Shown here piece by piece: positions 49,801 to 59,976 of a stretch of DNA of 64,000 nt. The notes beneath the pieces are model-generated. The model was not told the origin of the DNA. It made no database searches and saw nothing but the letters and a program-made list of their open reading frames with translations. Every line of letters begins with the position of its first letter. The stretch's first letter is position 1. The stretch spans positions 794,501 to 858,500 of the forward strand of contig JAUJYZ010000630.1 of NCBI GenBank assembly GCA_033675265.1, given 5' to 3'. This stretch comes from Actinostola sp. cb2023 (lineage: Eukaryota; Cnidaria; Anthozoa; Actiniaria; Actinostolidae). The translations under genes were made by a program, and so were the position numbers.

Positions 49801-52800
49801 GTACATGAATGTACATATACTGTAATGTGAGTACATGAATGTACATATACTGTAATGTGGGTACATGAATGTACATATATACTGTAATGTGAGTACATGA
49901 ATGTACATATACTGTAATGTGGGTACATGAATGTACATATACTGTAATGTGGGTACATGAATGTACATATACTGTAATGTGGGTACATGAATGTACATAT
50001 ACTGTAATTAATGTGAGTACATGAATGTACATATACTGTAATGTGGGTACATGAATGTACATATACTGTAATGTGAGTACATGAATGTACATATACTGTA
50101 ATGTGGGTACATGAATGTACATATACTGTAATGTGAGTACATGAATGTACATATACTGTAATGTGGGTACATGAATGTACATATACTGTAATGTGAGTAC
50201 ATGAATGTACATATATACTGTAATGTGGGTACATGAATGTACATATACTGTAATGTGGGTACATGAATGTACATATACTGTAATGTGGGTACATGAATGT
50301 ACATATACTGTAATTAATGTGAGTACATGAATGTACATATACTGTAATGTGGGTACATGAATGTACATATACTGTAATGTGAGTACATGAATGTACATAT
50401 ACTGTAATGTGGGTACATGAATGTACATATACTGTAATGTGGGTACATGAATGTACATATACTGTAATGTGGGTACATGAATGTACATATACTGTAATGT
50501 GAGTACATGAATGTACATATACTGTAATGTGAGTACATGAATGTACATATACTGTAATGTGAGTACATGAATGTACATATGAATGTACATATACTGTAAT
50601 GTGAGTACATGAATGTACATATACTGTAATGTGAGTACATGAATGTACATATACTGTAATGTGGGTACATGAATGTACATATACTGTAATGTGGGTACAT
50701 GAATGTACATATACTGTAATGTGGGTACATGAATGTACATATAATGAATGTACATATATGTACATTCATGTACTCACATTACAGTATATGTACATTCATG
50801 TACCCACATTACAGTATATGTACATTCATGTACTCACATTACAGTATATGTACATTCATGTACCCACATTACAGTATATGTACATTCATGTACCCACATT
50901 ACAGTATATGTACATTCATGTACCCACATTACAGTATAACATTACAGTATATGTACATTCATGTACCCACATTACAGTATACATGTATGTACATTCATGT
51001 ACTCACATTACAGTATATGTACATTCATGTACCCACATTACAGTATATGTACATTCATGTACCCACATTACAGTATATGTACATTCATGTACTCACATTA
51101 CAGTATATGTACATTCATGTACTCACATTACAGTATATGTACATTCATGTACCCACATTACAGTATATGTACATTCATGTACCCACATTACAGTATATGT
51201 ACATTCATGTACCCACATTACAGTATATGTACATTCATGTACTCACATTACAGTATATGTACATTCATGTACTCACATTACAGTATATGTACATTCATGT
51301 ACCCACATTACAGTATATGTACATTCATGTACTCACATTACAGTATATGTACATTCATGTACTCACATTACAGTATATGTACATTCATGTACTCACATTA
51401 CAGTATATATGTACATTCATGTACTCACATTACAGTATATATGTACATTCATGTATTCATGTACAGTATATACCCACATTACAGTATATATGTACATTCA
51501 TGTACTCACATTACAGTATATATGTACATTCATGTACTCACATTACAGTATATGTACATTCATGTACTCACATTACAGTATATGTACATTCATGTACCCA
51601 CATTACAGTATATGTACATTCATGTACCCACATTACAGTATATGTACATTCATGTACTCACATTACAGTATATGTACATTCATGTACCCACATTACAGTA
51701 TATGTACATTCATGTACTCACATTACAGTATATGTACATTCATGTACCCACATTACAGTATATGTACATTCATGTACTCACATTACAGTATATGTACATT
51801 CATGTACCCACATTACAGTATATACAACATTCATGTACTCACATTACAGACTGTACATACATTGTGTACAGTATAATGTTTTTAATGAAACAAATAGAAT
51901 GTAAATTACAAAATTATATAATGTTTGTACGTGTATACAAAATGTACATTATGTAATATTGCAGTTTAAATACATATTTGTACTCCCTGAAAGATGCATT
52001 TACTCAGCCTTAGCCTCAATTCAATTCTCTGGATTAAAACTAAGGCTGAGATAATGCGTCTTTTTTTCAAGGAGTACAGCAGAGTACAGTAGGTACACTC
52101 TTTAACAATCTTTGAAGACTTACTTTGCCAGTCATATCCTTGGTCAAACTATAAGAGAAATGTTTGAATTAAAAATCATGATTGGCCAAAGGGGGTTAAT
52201 TATCACTAGTGTGGTTTACCTGCTAGTGACAATGATGACATCCTCAGCGATATCGGCCAACTCCTTGATGGCCAAGTACACCATCCTTCTCAGCATTAGC
52301 TGTAGACAAGAGATACAGATTAAGGTATATGTACTGCAGATAAAGGTGCAGTTTTTTGCTTTGTTTTTGTTTTGATAAAAGTGCATTTTTTTTGATAAAG
52401 GTGCGGTAATACGAGCAACAAAATCATACAACTTGTAGCGCAACATTGTTCAGATTGTTGCGTTGCAAGTTGCAGAGCAATGTTTCTCATATTACCATCG
52501 TTCGTGCAACTTGTCGCGCAACAAATTAAATTTTCGGTGTTGTAGGTTGCAAAACTTTGTTGCATGAAGTGAATTTTAGAAAGAGCTTCTACTTTGCGCA
52601 ACAAAGTTTTGCAATTTACCTGCAACACGAAAATGTGTTGTGCAACAAGTTGCGCGAACGGTGGTAATACGAGAAACATTGCTCTGCAACTTGCAATGCA
52701 ACAATGTTGTGCGACAAGTTGCACAATTTTGTTGCCCGTATTACTGCACCTTAAAGGTGCTTTTTTTTAAATAAAGGTGCAGTTTTTTTTAGATAAAGGT

Positions 52801-54672
52801 GCAGTTACACACCCAACCCAACCCAATGGTCATGATGTATACCATAATACTTACATCTTTGGATTGGAAAAGCTTGGTCATCGCAAAGAATGCCTCAGTT
52901 GCTTCAGTTGTGCCAAGATGAGTTCCCTAATTAAAAAACGCCAGTATAAGAACACTCATGTCAAGGCCTCTTATATGGTGCAGGGAAAAAAAGGAAATTG
53001 TGTGGAAAAAAAGGGAAATTGTGTGGAAAAAAAGGGAAATTATGCGGAAAATTATGCGATTTTTCCAATGGTTAATTTAACCTTTTTATAAAGGAATGTA
53101 ATATTATTTTGTTTATTATAAGCATATTTATGATTCAGTCAAAAAAAAATCTGCCTTTTTCCCGGGCAGATTTTCCGTGCACAATTTTATAACTCGGTCA
53201 TTCCACAGGAAGCCCAAATAACTAGTGCCAGGGCTCCAAGACAATCTACGCATAGAACGCCTAGTACATTCTAGTACGTACATTGTCTACGTTGTTTGAT
53301 TTATACACATCTCGAATGTGTTGTAGAGGCTTTCTAAGGTGTTTTCAAAGGAAAATCACTCTGAAATAACAGTCAACTGTCAATGAAAGTTTAAATAAAG
53401 TGAATATTTGCTTTGGATTTGTTCATATTGTGCTATTTTTCATGAATTATGCGGCTATCGGTAAATTACACGATCGGATGCGATTTGAGGCCAAATGTGC
53501 GAAATCGCACCATCGCGTAATATCAGATGCCCTGTCATGTTGTGTTTCAGAAATCAAAACAGAAGCCTGGTCCAAATATTACCAATATTACCAGTATTAC
53601 CAGTGCTGATATTGTTTAATCAGTGACTGGACAACATCTTTCTTCTGTTCTTTCATGTTTGTTCAATAAAGAAAATAAATAACAATTGACCCTAAAAGGT
53701 ACGGAGTGATGTTACGTAACTGATTTTGAGGAATAATTGCAAACCAGGAATTATTCAAGTTTGACTGTTTGTTTTGCAACAGATATTATAACCTAGTGAA
53801 CCCTGGGATATGATTATAGTGTAAGATCACAACTATCCAAGAAAGATATATAGATTGTCTCGAATATATTGTAAACGAGTCCCTGGCTCATTATATAGTT
53901 TGAGTTTAAATAAACCTACCTACCTACAATGTACCTACCTACCTATACCTACCTATACCTACCTATACCTACCTACCTATACCTACTACCTACCTACCTA
54001 TACCTACCTAAAGTACCTACTTACCTAGCCTTACCTACCTACCTACCTACCTACCTATACCTACCTACCTACCTATACCTACCTACTTACCTAGCCTACC
54101 TACCTACCTATAGATATTGATCGAGTGACAATAAAATGGGAAATACATTTAATACATGTACATGTGTACTTATTTATTAATTAATACGATTTTTTGGTCT
54201 TTAGATCACAGAAATGCACCATCTTCATGCTAAATTGATCACACTCTATTCTATTTCTACAATAGATCGATCAGTACTACGTGCTATAATACATGTATAC
54301 CCCTGTGCCGGTCATATACTCACCTGATTGGTCAAGTACAGAATCTTCGTCAATATATGGATGCATTTTCTTATGTTGATTGGAGTTTCATTGAATAGTC
54401 TGGCCTAAAATAACACAATTAATATCTTAGGAATAATTCTACTGTAGTAAATGAAGAGTACGAGCAACGAGAGAGTCGCAAACCTCTTGTAAGACAATCC
54501 CTTTGTCGATGTTCTGGAAAGGGTTCGTCAAGGCTGCAAAGAAAAACGTCAAAGTCTTTACTGCTTGAACTACGGTTTAGGGACACAGACAACACGTAAA
54601 GTGCACGGTATTATAGAGATTAATAATCTTACATTCCTCCTCGTCCTTTTTATCGCGTCTTAGGTACTGCAT
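35705..54672 (-). CDS. COPG: Coatomer subunit gamma (COPI coat)
   Basis: Exons 5' to 3': 54672-54633, 54533-54484, 54404-54324, 52926-52855, 52299-52220, 52148-52124, 49202-49152, 48795-48703, 48302-48216, 48046-47930, 47793-47753, 47225-47171, 46706-46628, 46190-46012, 45265-45165, 44881-44809, 44391-44313, 41636-41472, 40924-40849, 40504-40401, 40071-39928, 39314-39243, 38931-38789, 38355-38184, 37133-37036, 36534-36396, 35934-35705. All phases join to 881 residues; human COPG1 has 874. Gamma-COP with zeta-COP forms part of the adaptor-like F-subcomplex of coatomer on Golgi membranes, and binds Arf1-GTP and dilysine/p24 cargo tails. The N-terminal two-thirds is the adaptin-type HEAT solenoid ([29 protein letters not shown] [10 protein letters not shown]); the C-terminal third is the appendage ([40 protein letters not shown]-like SHTLLLAGV). 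All introns are GT-AG. No damage seen. Confidence 0.98.
36595..37015. repeat. Degenerate minisatellite in COPG intron
   Basis: Roughly ten imperfect copies of ATGCATGATGGGAA-type motifs alternate with GAGTGTAATGACTGATG and GGTTGGGGTTACTGATGGAG, in units of about 60-110 bp. It lies in the intron between 36535 and 37035. Open frames on the minus strand derive from the repeat. Confidence 0.8.
37581..37725. mobile_element. Short palindromic MITE (TAGAGTGCAA ends), copy 2
   Basis: 145 bp with ends TAGAGTGCAATTTAGAAAAG and its inverse; the interior repeats AGTACTAAATAGCACTA motifs. It has the same end sequence and length as the element at 5908. Confidence 0.8.
38706..38745. repeat. Poly-C run in COPG intron
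   Basis: A cytosine run of about 35 bases on the plus strand, which would be a guanosine run in the COPG pre-mRNA and so able to form G-quadruplex structure. It lies 44 bp from the exon at 38789. The exact length in an assembly is unreliable. Confidence 0.85.
39360..39805. repeat. ATGG and GGAAAGGAAG simple repeats
   Basis: Three blocks of (ATGG)n-type repeats are separated by CACACCAAAGAAAGGAAG-type spacers, giving a higher-order unit near 120 bp. The last block ends in about twelve copies of the ten-base unit GGGAAAGGAA (to 39801). Lys/Gly-rich frames here are spurious. Intronic in COPG. Confidence 0.9.
40551..40814. mobile_element. MITE family G (AAGGTGCGG ends), copy 1
   Basis: The left AAGGTGCGGGCACATGGTAC pairs with the right GTATCGTGTGTCCGCACCTT. 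The interior is crowded with TTGCAAC/GTTGCA palindromes such as GCAATGTTGCGCGCAACATG. 264 bp, non-coding, in a COPG intron. Confidence 0.85.
41031..41123. repeat. (AAT)n microsatellite
   Basis: About 30 uninterrupted AAT triplets in a COPG intron. The poly-Asn frame through it is not a gene. Confidence 0.98.
41285..41410. mobile_element. Transposon-end fragment (CAGTCGGACCTTGCTATCT)
   Basis: A cluster of TATCT/CTATC motifs after CAGTCGGACCTTGC has the form of pogo/Tc1-like terminal repeats. Only one end is seen, immediately upstream in plus-strand order of the COPG exon at 41472. Confidence 0.4.
41854..44148. mobile_element. 2.3-kb TIR element carrying a gene fragment
   Basis: Outer ends GGGGTGTCGAATGGTC and (inverse) GGGGTATATCTAATGGTC are flanked by TTTTTAA at 41847-41853 and 44149-44155, a probable 7-bp target duplication. 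After about 130 bp of poorer similarity, strong inverted homology runs from AGGCAGCCCAACCATTGCTT (41998) to the CGCCGCGTTTTGTTGGTGC segment (about 42392-42410) on the left, against 44048 down to about 43795 on the right. The interior is a different sequence holding a two-exon gene-like fragment on the minus strand. No transposase. It lies within a COPG intron. Confidence 0.75.
43049..43804 (-). pseudogene. Two-exon gene-like fragment inside the TIR element
   Basis: The upstream frame, open from 43804 or slightly higher down to 43636, ends SIWILFLIH before a good donor (gtaagttt). An acceptor (tttcttacag) before 43191 leads in matching phase to an exon with [17 protein letters not shown] and [17 protein letters not shown], stop at 43049. 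Joined, the junction gives a hydrophobic stretch followed by TTQAG, like a signal peptide with its cleavage region. There is no in-frame ATG, so it is a truncated fragment. I do not recognise the family. Confidence 0.4.
45299..45440. mobile_element. MITE family F, copy 2 (truncated)
   Basis: It begins TAGATGCTCTACTAGCGTGA AGTCGGGCTTCT and continues with TAGCCTATTTGAACTAAATA, TTGGTCGCTCGTTGCATGAC. This is the copy at 35286 read in inverse, without its second terminal repeat. Confidence 0.8.
45496..45905. mobile_element. Foldback element with GACCCAAAATCGGCCAAACA ends
   Basis: The left GACCCAAAATCGGCCAAACAA pairs with the right TTGTTTGGCCGATTTTGGGTC, with AAAATGGCGG/CCGCCATTTT pairs inside. 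About 410 bp in a COPG intron, just upstream (plus order) of the exon at 46012. Confidence 0.75.
46837..47063. mobile_element. hAT-like MITE with CAGGGGTGGATCC ends and poly-G run
   Basis: CAGGGGTGGATCCA on the left and AGATCCGCCCCTG on the right. A guanine run of about 37 bases (46853-46889) sits just inside. The CAGGGGCGGATC end type also appears in each 3.3-kb unit (58407). hAT affinity is inferred from the end sequence; no clean 8-bp duplication is visible. Confidence 0.65.
47331..47739. mobile_element. MITE with ATACACCCTATGCATAAA ends
   Basis: The left ATACACCCTATGCATAAA pairs with the right TTTATGCATAGGGTGTAT, 409 bp apart. No ORF. The right end is 13 bp from the COPG exon at 47753. 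Confidence 0.7.
48423..48690. repeat. ATTC-rich simple repeat in COPG intron
   Basis: Degenerate (ATTC)n/(ATCC)n runs end in a pure (ATTC) block at 48658-48688, just before the exon at 48703. Similar in composition to the tract at 3671. Confidence 0.9.
49247..51858. repeat. 30-bp satellite array with two orientation switches
   Basis: The monomer is TATGTACATTCATGTAC(T/C)CACATTACAGTA. It runs forward from about 49247 to 49725 (about 16 units), inverted from 49726 to 50756 (about 34), and forward from 50757 to about 51858 (about 36). Switch points are perfect palindromes (TTACAGTATATATACTGTAA centred at 49725/49726; GAATGTACATATATGTACAT centred at 50756/50757). Units differ mainly at one T/C position. 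Rare variants (AATTAATG insert at about 50006 and 50312) show that blocks of about 300 bp were duplicated. It lies in the COPG intron between 49202 and 52124. Long open frames with a ten-residue period exist only because 30 is a multiple of three. Confidence 0.97.
51980..52079. mobile_element. MITE family D, short copy
   Basis: GTACTCCCTGAAAGATGCAT and CTCAGCCTTAGCCTCAATT pair with the inverse on the right, GCTGAGATAATGCGTCTTTT then AAGGAGTAC. It lacks the outermost part of the 18587 copy. It ends about 45 bp from the 25-nt COPG exon at 52124. Confidence 0.8.
52398..52752. mobile_element. MITE family G (AAGGTGCGG ends), copy 2
   Basis: The left AAGGTGCGGTAATACGAGCA pairs with the right TTGCCCGTATTACTGCACCTT. 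The arms are complementary almost to the centre through CAACATTGTT and TTGCAGAGCAATGTTTCTC-type segments. Three further ATAAAGGTGCAGTTTTTT-like fragments flank it. It lies in a COPG intron. Confidence 0.85.
53780..54113 (+). repeat. Probable LINE/SINE 3' end with (ACCT)n tail
   Basis: The segment ending TTTGAGTTTAAATAAACCTA runs into about 190 bp of ACCT/CCTATA repeats, as expected for a retroelement 3' UTR with a simple-repeat tail. No coding remnant was found upstream. Confidence 0.5.
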
Positions 54673-55786
54673 TTCTCTTCAAATCAACAATATTCCAAGA
54701 TTTTTCTGAAAATCTGAAGACTTTTTAATGGAGACGTGGCAAAGACAACCTCGTTTTGATGAAGTACTTGGAACGAGGAGACTGGGGACTACTGAATATT
54801 CCACAGGAATCCCAAACACACTTTCAACTGGAGGTGAACAGAAAAAAAAACACTAAAAGTACATTTAACTCACATTACATGTACTCACAATATATAATAT
54901 TTCGAAATATTATTTCCTTTGCCAAATAAAATAAAATGCTGATGAGCTTGTAGAGCTAGCAAAATAACAACTCTGGGCCAAATTTTGGAGCACTAGAGCA
55001 TTTCTTACATTACCGAGTTATGGGCGAACGAAGTTTCCAAATATTCCTGTGTGTTTGAATATAGCGGCGCCATGCTGGATGATACGCTGTGTGTCATGGA
55101 ACATGGCGGCCAAGATTTCAAAAAATAAAATTCAAGCTGGCTGGCTTGATATACATCACTTAATTTCACTATAAATAGAACTTCTAAACATGTACGCGGG
55201 TGGGGCCGAAATAAAAAAACATTTAATTTGGTACAAATTTGTTGTTTTCCACGACTTTTCAGAGACGTGACTAGCGCTAAGTAAGAGTTGCGTGACAAAA
55301 TTCAAACTTCGAAAACTCGGACACAAAACATCGAGCCCATCTGAAAATTTCTACAATAATTCATATCACAATTCTCTAAAACACTGCAAAGAATCATGTT
55401 GATAGGATTCATAACTAAATTTTTGTATTAATTTATGTGGTATTCGACGTCACTTGCACACGAAGAATGGCGGCTATAGTCCTCAACGGACACTGAACAT
55501 GGAAAAATATCCAAAACAAAGACATATTTTAAAAGTTCATTCTATAATTTGAATGGGTTCATTAACGCAAACGTTGCCCGGTCCGTGCCGCAGATATTCC
55601 CAACGGATGACTTACCATCAATTTGCATCACAATGGCACTTCACCGAATAGACTACCTAAGTTAGACTTTATATATCTATAAGTGTACTCATGGAGCAAT
55701 GGTCTAAGGAGGTAGCTAAAGGTATGGTCTAGTGGCTGGCTACCCCCTCACTCCCTGGCCTTTTGGCTATGACCCTGTTTTATGTA
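54673..55786. other. COPG 5' flank, no other gene seen
   Basis: The COPG promoter should lie here; no TATA box could be assigned. The phrase GCGGGTGGGGCCGAAAT at about 55197 recurs at the start of the tandem unit (55800), so an older boundary of that duplication may lie here. A minus-strand frame at 55005-55298 has no recognisable domain. Confidence 0.4.
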
Positions 55787-56595
55787 GTACCGGGATAGCG
55801 CGGGTGGGGCCGAAATCTTCACCCTATACGTAAATCGATTCGATGTCTCAGCTTTACAGAATGTCTAGGGAGAATCGTCCCATTTTTTAACCTTTTTTTC
55901 TTTTAACATTTCTATATTCGTATTTCAAATACGGGGGGGGGGGGGTTAATTTGTCATAGACCTTATTACATTGGCGGCAGCGAGCAAGATCTTATCAAAC
56001 AATTTTCCTTTTTTTTCTTCTTTTCTTTTTTCTGATCTGTTTTCTTTCATTTTTTTCCTATTTTAATATTTTTCTTCCTTCTTATTTTTTATAGGATTCG
56101 CTTCTGTAGCTCTTAATTTCGAGTTGTTCAGGATACTGCTGTACTAGTCTTGACAGAAGACGCATTTGCTGGGTAAATTATTCACAACTACCAACAAATT
56201 AACTCACGTGAAAAAATGTTGACATTGGACAACAGAAACGTTTTTAATTCCACGTTTTTTATTTATTTATTGGATTGAAGTTAAGGCTGAACAAATGCGT
56301 CTTCTGTCAAGTATCACAGTGGTGTCTAAACAACTCGAAACTGCATAGAGTCGGTTGCTAGGATACTCGAGTTATAGGCGGGAGACTGGAGACCATTATG
56401 GAATGAATGAATGTAAATTAGGAAAGATATGAAGGGTTAATTTAAAAGACGCGTTTTCTTATTCAGGATATATATAGTTTCATCCAATGCATGATTGCTA
56501 AAGTTACATCAGTATATACCATATATAATTGCTCCATATCATATCCACTGTTTATCCATAAAATTATTGCATTTGTAACCTTATAATTCACCCCT

Positions 56596-56985
56596 TTAAA
56601 TGTATTCTATAAGTGTGATTACAAACGCCAAGATTACTGTAAAAGATAAGTGTATCTGAAAGTCGCATCCTGCGCTTTCTATAGTTGGCTTTGCAGTTGC
56701 AATACTTGAGGTGTCGTCGGTAGTCGACATAGAGGGCGTTGTAGGACCAACTTCACTTGTTACAGCGACGTCACTACCACGTTGCGTTGTTAAACTCACA
56801 ACAGAAGCTAAGCTCCCCAAATTGCAACCATCTCCTACACAGCACGTTAGATGGCAATCGAGTCAAGTAGGTTCGATTATTGGGATCCAATCCACAGTCT
56901 TTGTTTGAAGGTAAAGGTATGCTGTGCACACGATATGTTTAAGTATCTCATTAGCAATCGCACTCATAGCACTTGATGGACGATA
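56596..56985 (-). pseudogene. Ly6/uPAR-like terminal exon, broken copy 1
   Basis: The same acceptor and CYECD start as the intact copy at 63306-63820, and the same Ser/Thr-rich stalk and hydrophobic tail. It lacks about 134 nt of the domain (replaced by a 5-nt filler, frame lost) and carries four further small insertions totalling 9 nt. The last 74 codons remain open but would not be reached in frame. A non-functional copy unless the exon is spliced differently. Confidence 0.75.
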
Positions 56986-58406
56986 CTAAGAAGCAAAATG
57001 TTATGAGAAACTGTTAGTATGACCGTAGGTGACGCCACACACATGTTAATCTCTTGCTTATAGTAACTACAATGTTTGTAAATACCTCAATTATATATCT
57101 TTACCTAACTTTTATTTTTTGTAATTTTTGTACTTATTTAATATGTGTGTGAATAAACTTGAACATGAACTTGTACTTGAATTTGAAGGAAGGATTACAA
57201 GGCGACGTACTCAGGACCAATCCCCGCTGAACCCCCCCCCCCCCCCCCTCCCCCTGACTCCCATATCCCATATCCCCCCTGACCATATATAAAGGTGGGG
57301 ATGCTCGTCGTATACCTTTTAGGGTTTGAAATCCGCGATTTGGTACCGTTTATAGGGGGTCTCAGATTTGAAAAGAACACCAAGACACCAAGCCGGTACC
57401 TGTAAGGATGTTTGTCAACAAATAAACAGTTTTAAAATAACATTTGTTTTGCGAAGCTTCTGATGCATCGAAAATTAACCGCAAAATGCAAGGAATTAAT
57501 ATTCTTATTGTTTAATACTTGGTACTAGCTTATTATATAGGGGTGAAAACCATTCATGCCACACCCACTTGGAAGAGACGCGGGTACCTATTAGGGGTCA
57601 TTTTCAAAATTTCCGACGAGCATCCCAACCACTTATATGGGATTCTCCCCACCTCCCCTCCCCACCTGCTCAGGACGTTGCGCAAACTATCGACGAGCGC
57701 GCGCAAAGCAGCTTGGAAAGACGATATTTACTCACAATGAGCGTGTGTTAGTCTTCGTTTAATGTTTGCTGGTTTGCGTCGATCGCTGGAGATTGAAAGT
57801 ATATAAAGACACAGTGGCCATGTTGGTGGTACAAACAAGAGAAGCTAATTGAGGAATGCTTTGTTATTTATTCGGTACCAACATGGCCGCCACGACGTCG
57901 CGTACGTGCATGCAAACCAACCATGATAGCATATCTATATAATTATGTAAACGTATTCAGGTTGATATGTGGTTGCTCTCTCACCCATTAACTAACCCAT
58001 GATTAAAAAATAAATAAAATAATATAAAATAATAATAATAAAAAAATAATAATAATAATAATAAAATAATAATAATAAATAATAATAATAATAAAAAAAA
58101 ATAGCAATTCACGTAGTACGGAAAAATAAAATAAAATAAAAAACTCACCCATGAATTCACCCATTAATTTGACGACAACGTTTATAAGGTTTGCTTGCTA
58201 TAAGCCAATTATAATTCAAGATATAAACACTGTTCTCCTTATATCAGGCATTTTATACGATATGTGAACATTATAAACACCACCTGTTTTCAGAAACGTT
58301 TTCCTATATGAAATAGTAAATAGTAAAATGAAAAAAGAAATTATATAAATATCACCACTTGTCTGTGATAGCACACTGATTATAGTTCTATGTCATGATT
58401 GCTACA

Positions 58407-58562
58407 CAGGGGCGGATCCAGAGATTTTGCAAAGGGGGGGACGCGTTCAGGTTGGACATTGGTTTCAGCCAAATTTTATGTAAATAATTCTTGTGGCAAA
58501 AAAGGTATTTGAATTTCCAAAAGGGGGCGTGCGCCTCCTTTGCCCCACCCTAAATCCGCCTG
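58407..58562. mobile_element. hAT-like MITE inside the tandem unit
   Basis: CAGGGGCGGATCCAGAGATT on the left and TAAATCCGCCTG on the right, 156 bp. It recurs in unit 2 at about 61731-61886, so it was present before the duplication. Its ends resemble the element at 46837. Confidence 0.6.
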
Positions 58563-58802
58563 TAGCAGGGAGGTGACAATTCCTGCAACTCTACTCTGCT
58601 TTGTGACTCTATGTTAATACAACGATTATTATTCCTCTTTTTCATTTTAAATAAATTTTACTATTTATTATAATCACACATAACAATGTTTCTGTAAACA
58701 GCTGTATATTAAATTTGTAAAACCCAATTGACAAATACCAAAGAAGAACCGGGCATGAAACCATACAAAGTCGTGCTTTAGTGTAATGTATGTCATAATA
58801 CG

Positions 58803-59003
58803 TTAATTAATGTCATCGTACAATTTAAAGAAAATCCTACAACAACTGTTATCCACTAGAAAACCGCAACAGTTTTCACAATGTGCCGTACACTCTGTGG
58901 TTTTGCTCACAGCGGCAAATTGATTACAGTGTTCAACACAGCACTTGAAAGTGAAATACAATCTACAATCTAGAATAGCAAACCCTCGCAGTCTACGACA
59001 CAG
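58803..59003 (-). CDS. Candidate second Ly6-like terminal exon (unit 1)
   Basis: After an acceptor (ttatcctacag) the minus strand is open for 66 codons to TAA at 58803. It contains LDCRLYFTFKCCVEHCNQ, matching the CC-x(3-4)-CN signature that ends Ly6/three-finger domains, then more cysteines (ECTAHCENCC). An AATAAA lies about 135 nt downstream (58664-58669). The unit 2 copy differs in this exon by only a synonymous Tyr codon as far as I can see. There is no upstream exon that I could fix, so start and full product are unknown. It could be a decayed paralogue. Confidence 0.4.
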   Translation of the reverse strand: MCRRLRGFAILDCRLYFTFKCCVEHCNQFAAVSKTTECTAHCENCCGFLVDNSCCRIFFKLYDDIN

Positions 59004-59976
59004 CTGTAGGATAACCTAGGCCAGTTCGCATGTTGCACACCTTCAGCTTGACCGCGCAAGCACTAGCTAGCTTGTACAGTACGGAGCAGGGCCGCACATA
59101 ACCCAAAATTCAAGGGGGGCAGTTCATATTTAACTGCAAAAACATAAATTAAAATAGTACAGTTCTCAGTAGGTTTTGTTATCTTTTTCGCGTACCGGGA
59201 TAGCGCGGGTGGGGCCTCTACGTAAATCGATTCGATGTCTCAGCTTCACAGAATGTCTAGGGAGAATCGTCCCATTTTTTAACCTTTTTTTCTTTTAACA
59301 TTTCTAGTTCGTATTTCAAATACGGGGGGGGGGGGGTTAATTTGTCATAGATCTTATTTCATTGACGGCAGCGAGCAAGAGTTCGAGCCCCGATCTTATC
59401 AAACAATTTTTTTCCTTTTTATTCTTCTTTTCTTTTTTCTGATCTGTTTTCTTTCATTTTTTTCCTATTTCAATATTTTTCTTCCTTCTAATTTTTATAG
59501 GATTCGCTTCTGTAGCTCTTAATTTCGAGTTGTTCAGGATACCGCTATACTAGTCATTGACAGAAGACGCATTTGTTGGGTAAATTATTCACAAATACCA
59601 AAAAATGAACGCACGTGAAAAAATGTTTTTAATTCCACGTTTTTTATTTATTTATTGGACTGAAGTTAAGCCTGAGCAAATGCGTCTTCTCTCAAGTAGT
59701 ACAGCGGTGTCTAAACAACTCGAAACTGGAGTCGGTTGCTAGGATACTCGAGTTATGGCCGGGAGACTGGCGACCATTATGGAATGAATGAATGTAAATT
59801 AGGAAAGATATGAAGGGTTAATTTAAAAGACGCGTTTTCTTATTCAGGATATATATAGTTTCATTCAATGCATGATTGCTAAAGTTACATCAGTATATAC
59901 CATATATAATTGCTCCATATCATATCCACTGTTTATCCATAAAATTATTGCATTTGTAACCTTATAATTCACCCCT

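Larger units (their letters stand above)
55787..59191. repeat. Tandem unit 1 (about 3.4 kb)
   Basis: First copy of a large direct repeat beginning GTACCGGGATAGCGCGGGTG. In order: a poly-G tract, a pyrimidine-rich block, MITE family D (about 56110-56345), the broken Ly6-like exon, a LINE-like tail (AATAAACTTGAACATGAACT), a poly-C tract, an (AAT/AAAAT)n tract, a hAT-like MITE (58407-58562) and a second cysteine-rich exon (58803-59003). It is the most diverged copy, with extra small indels. Confidence 0.95.

Noticed and set aside
49267..51956. Open frames of up to 405 codons on both strands
   Set aside because: They arise because the 30-bp satellite unit is a multiple of three without stops in several frames; the products are a ten-residue period in every frame with no other features.
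53929..54120. Telomere-like repeat
   Set aside because: The unit is ACCT/CCTATA, not the animal TTAGGG, and it follows a retroelement-like 3' end.
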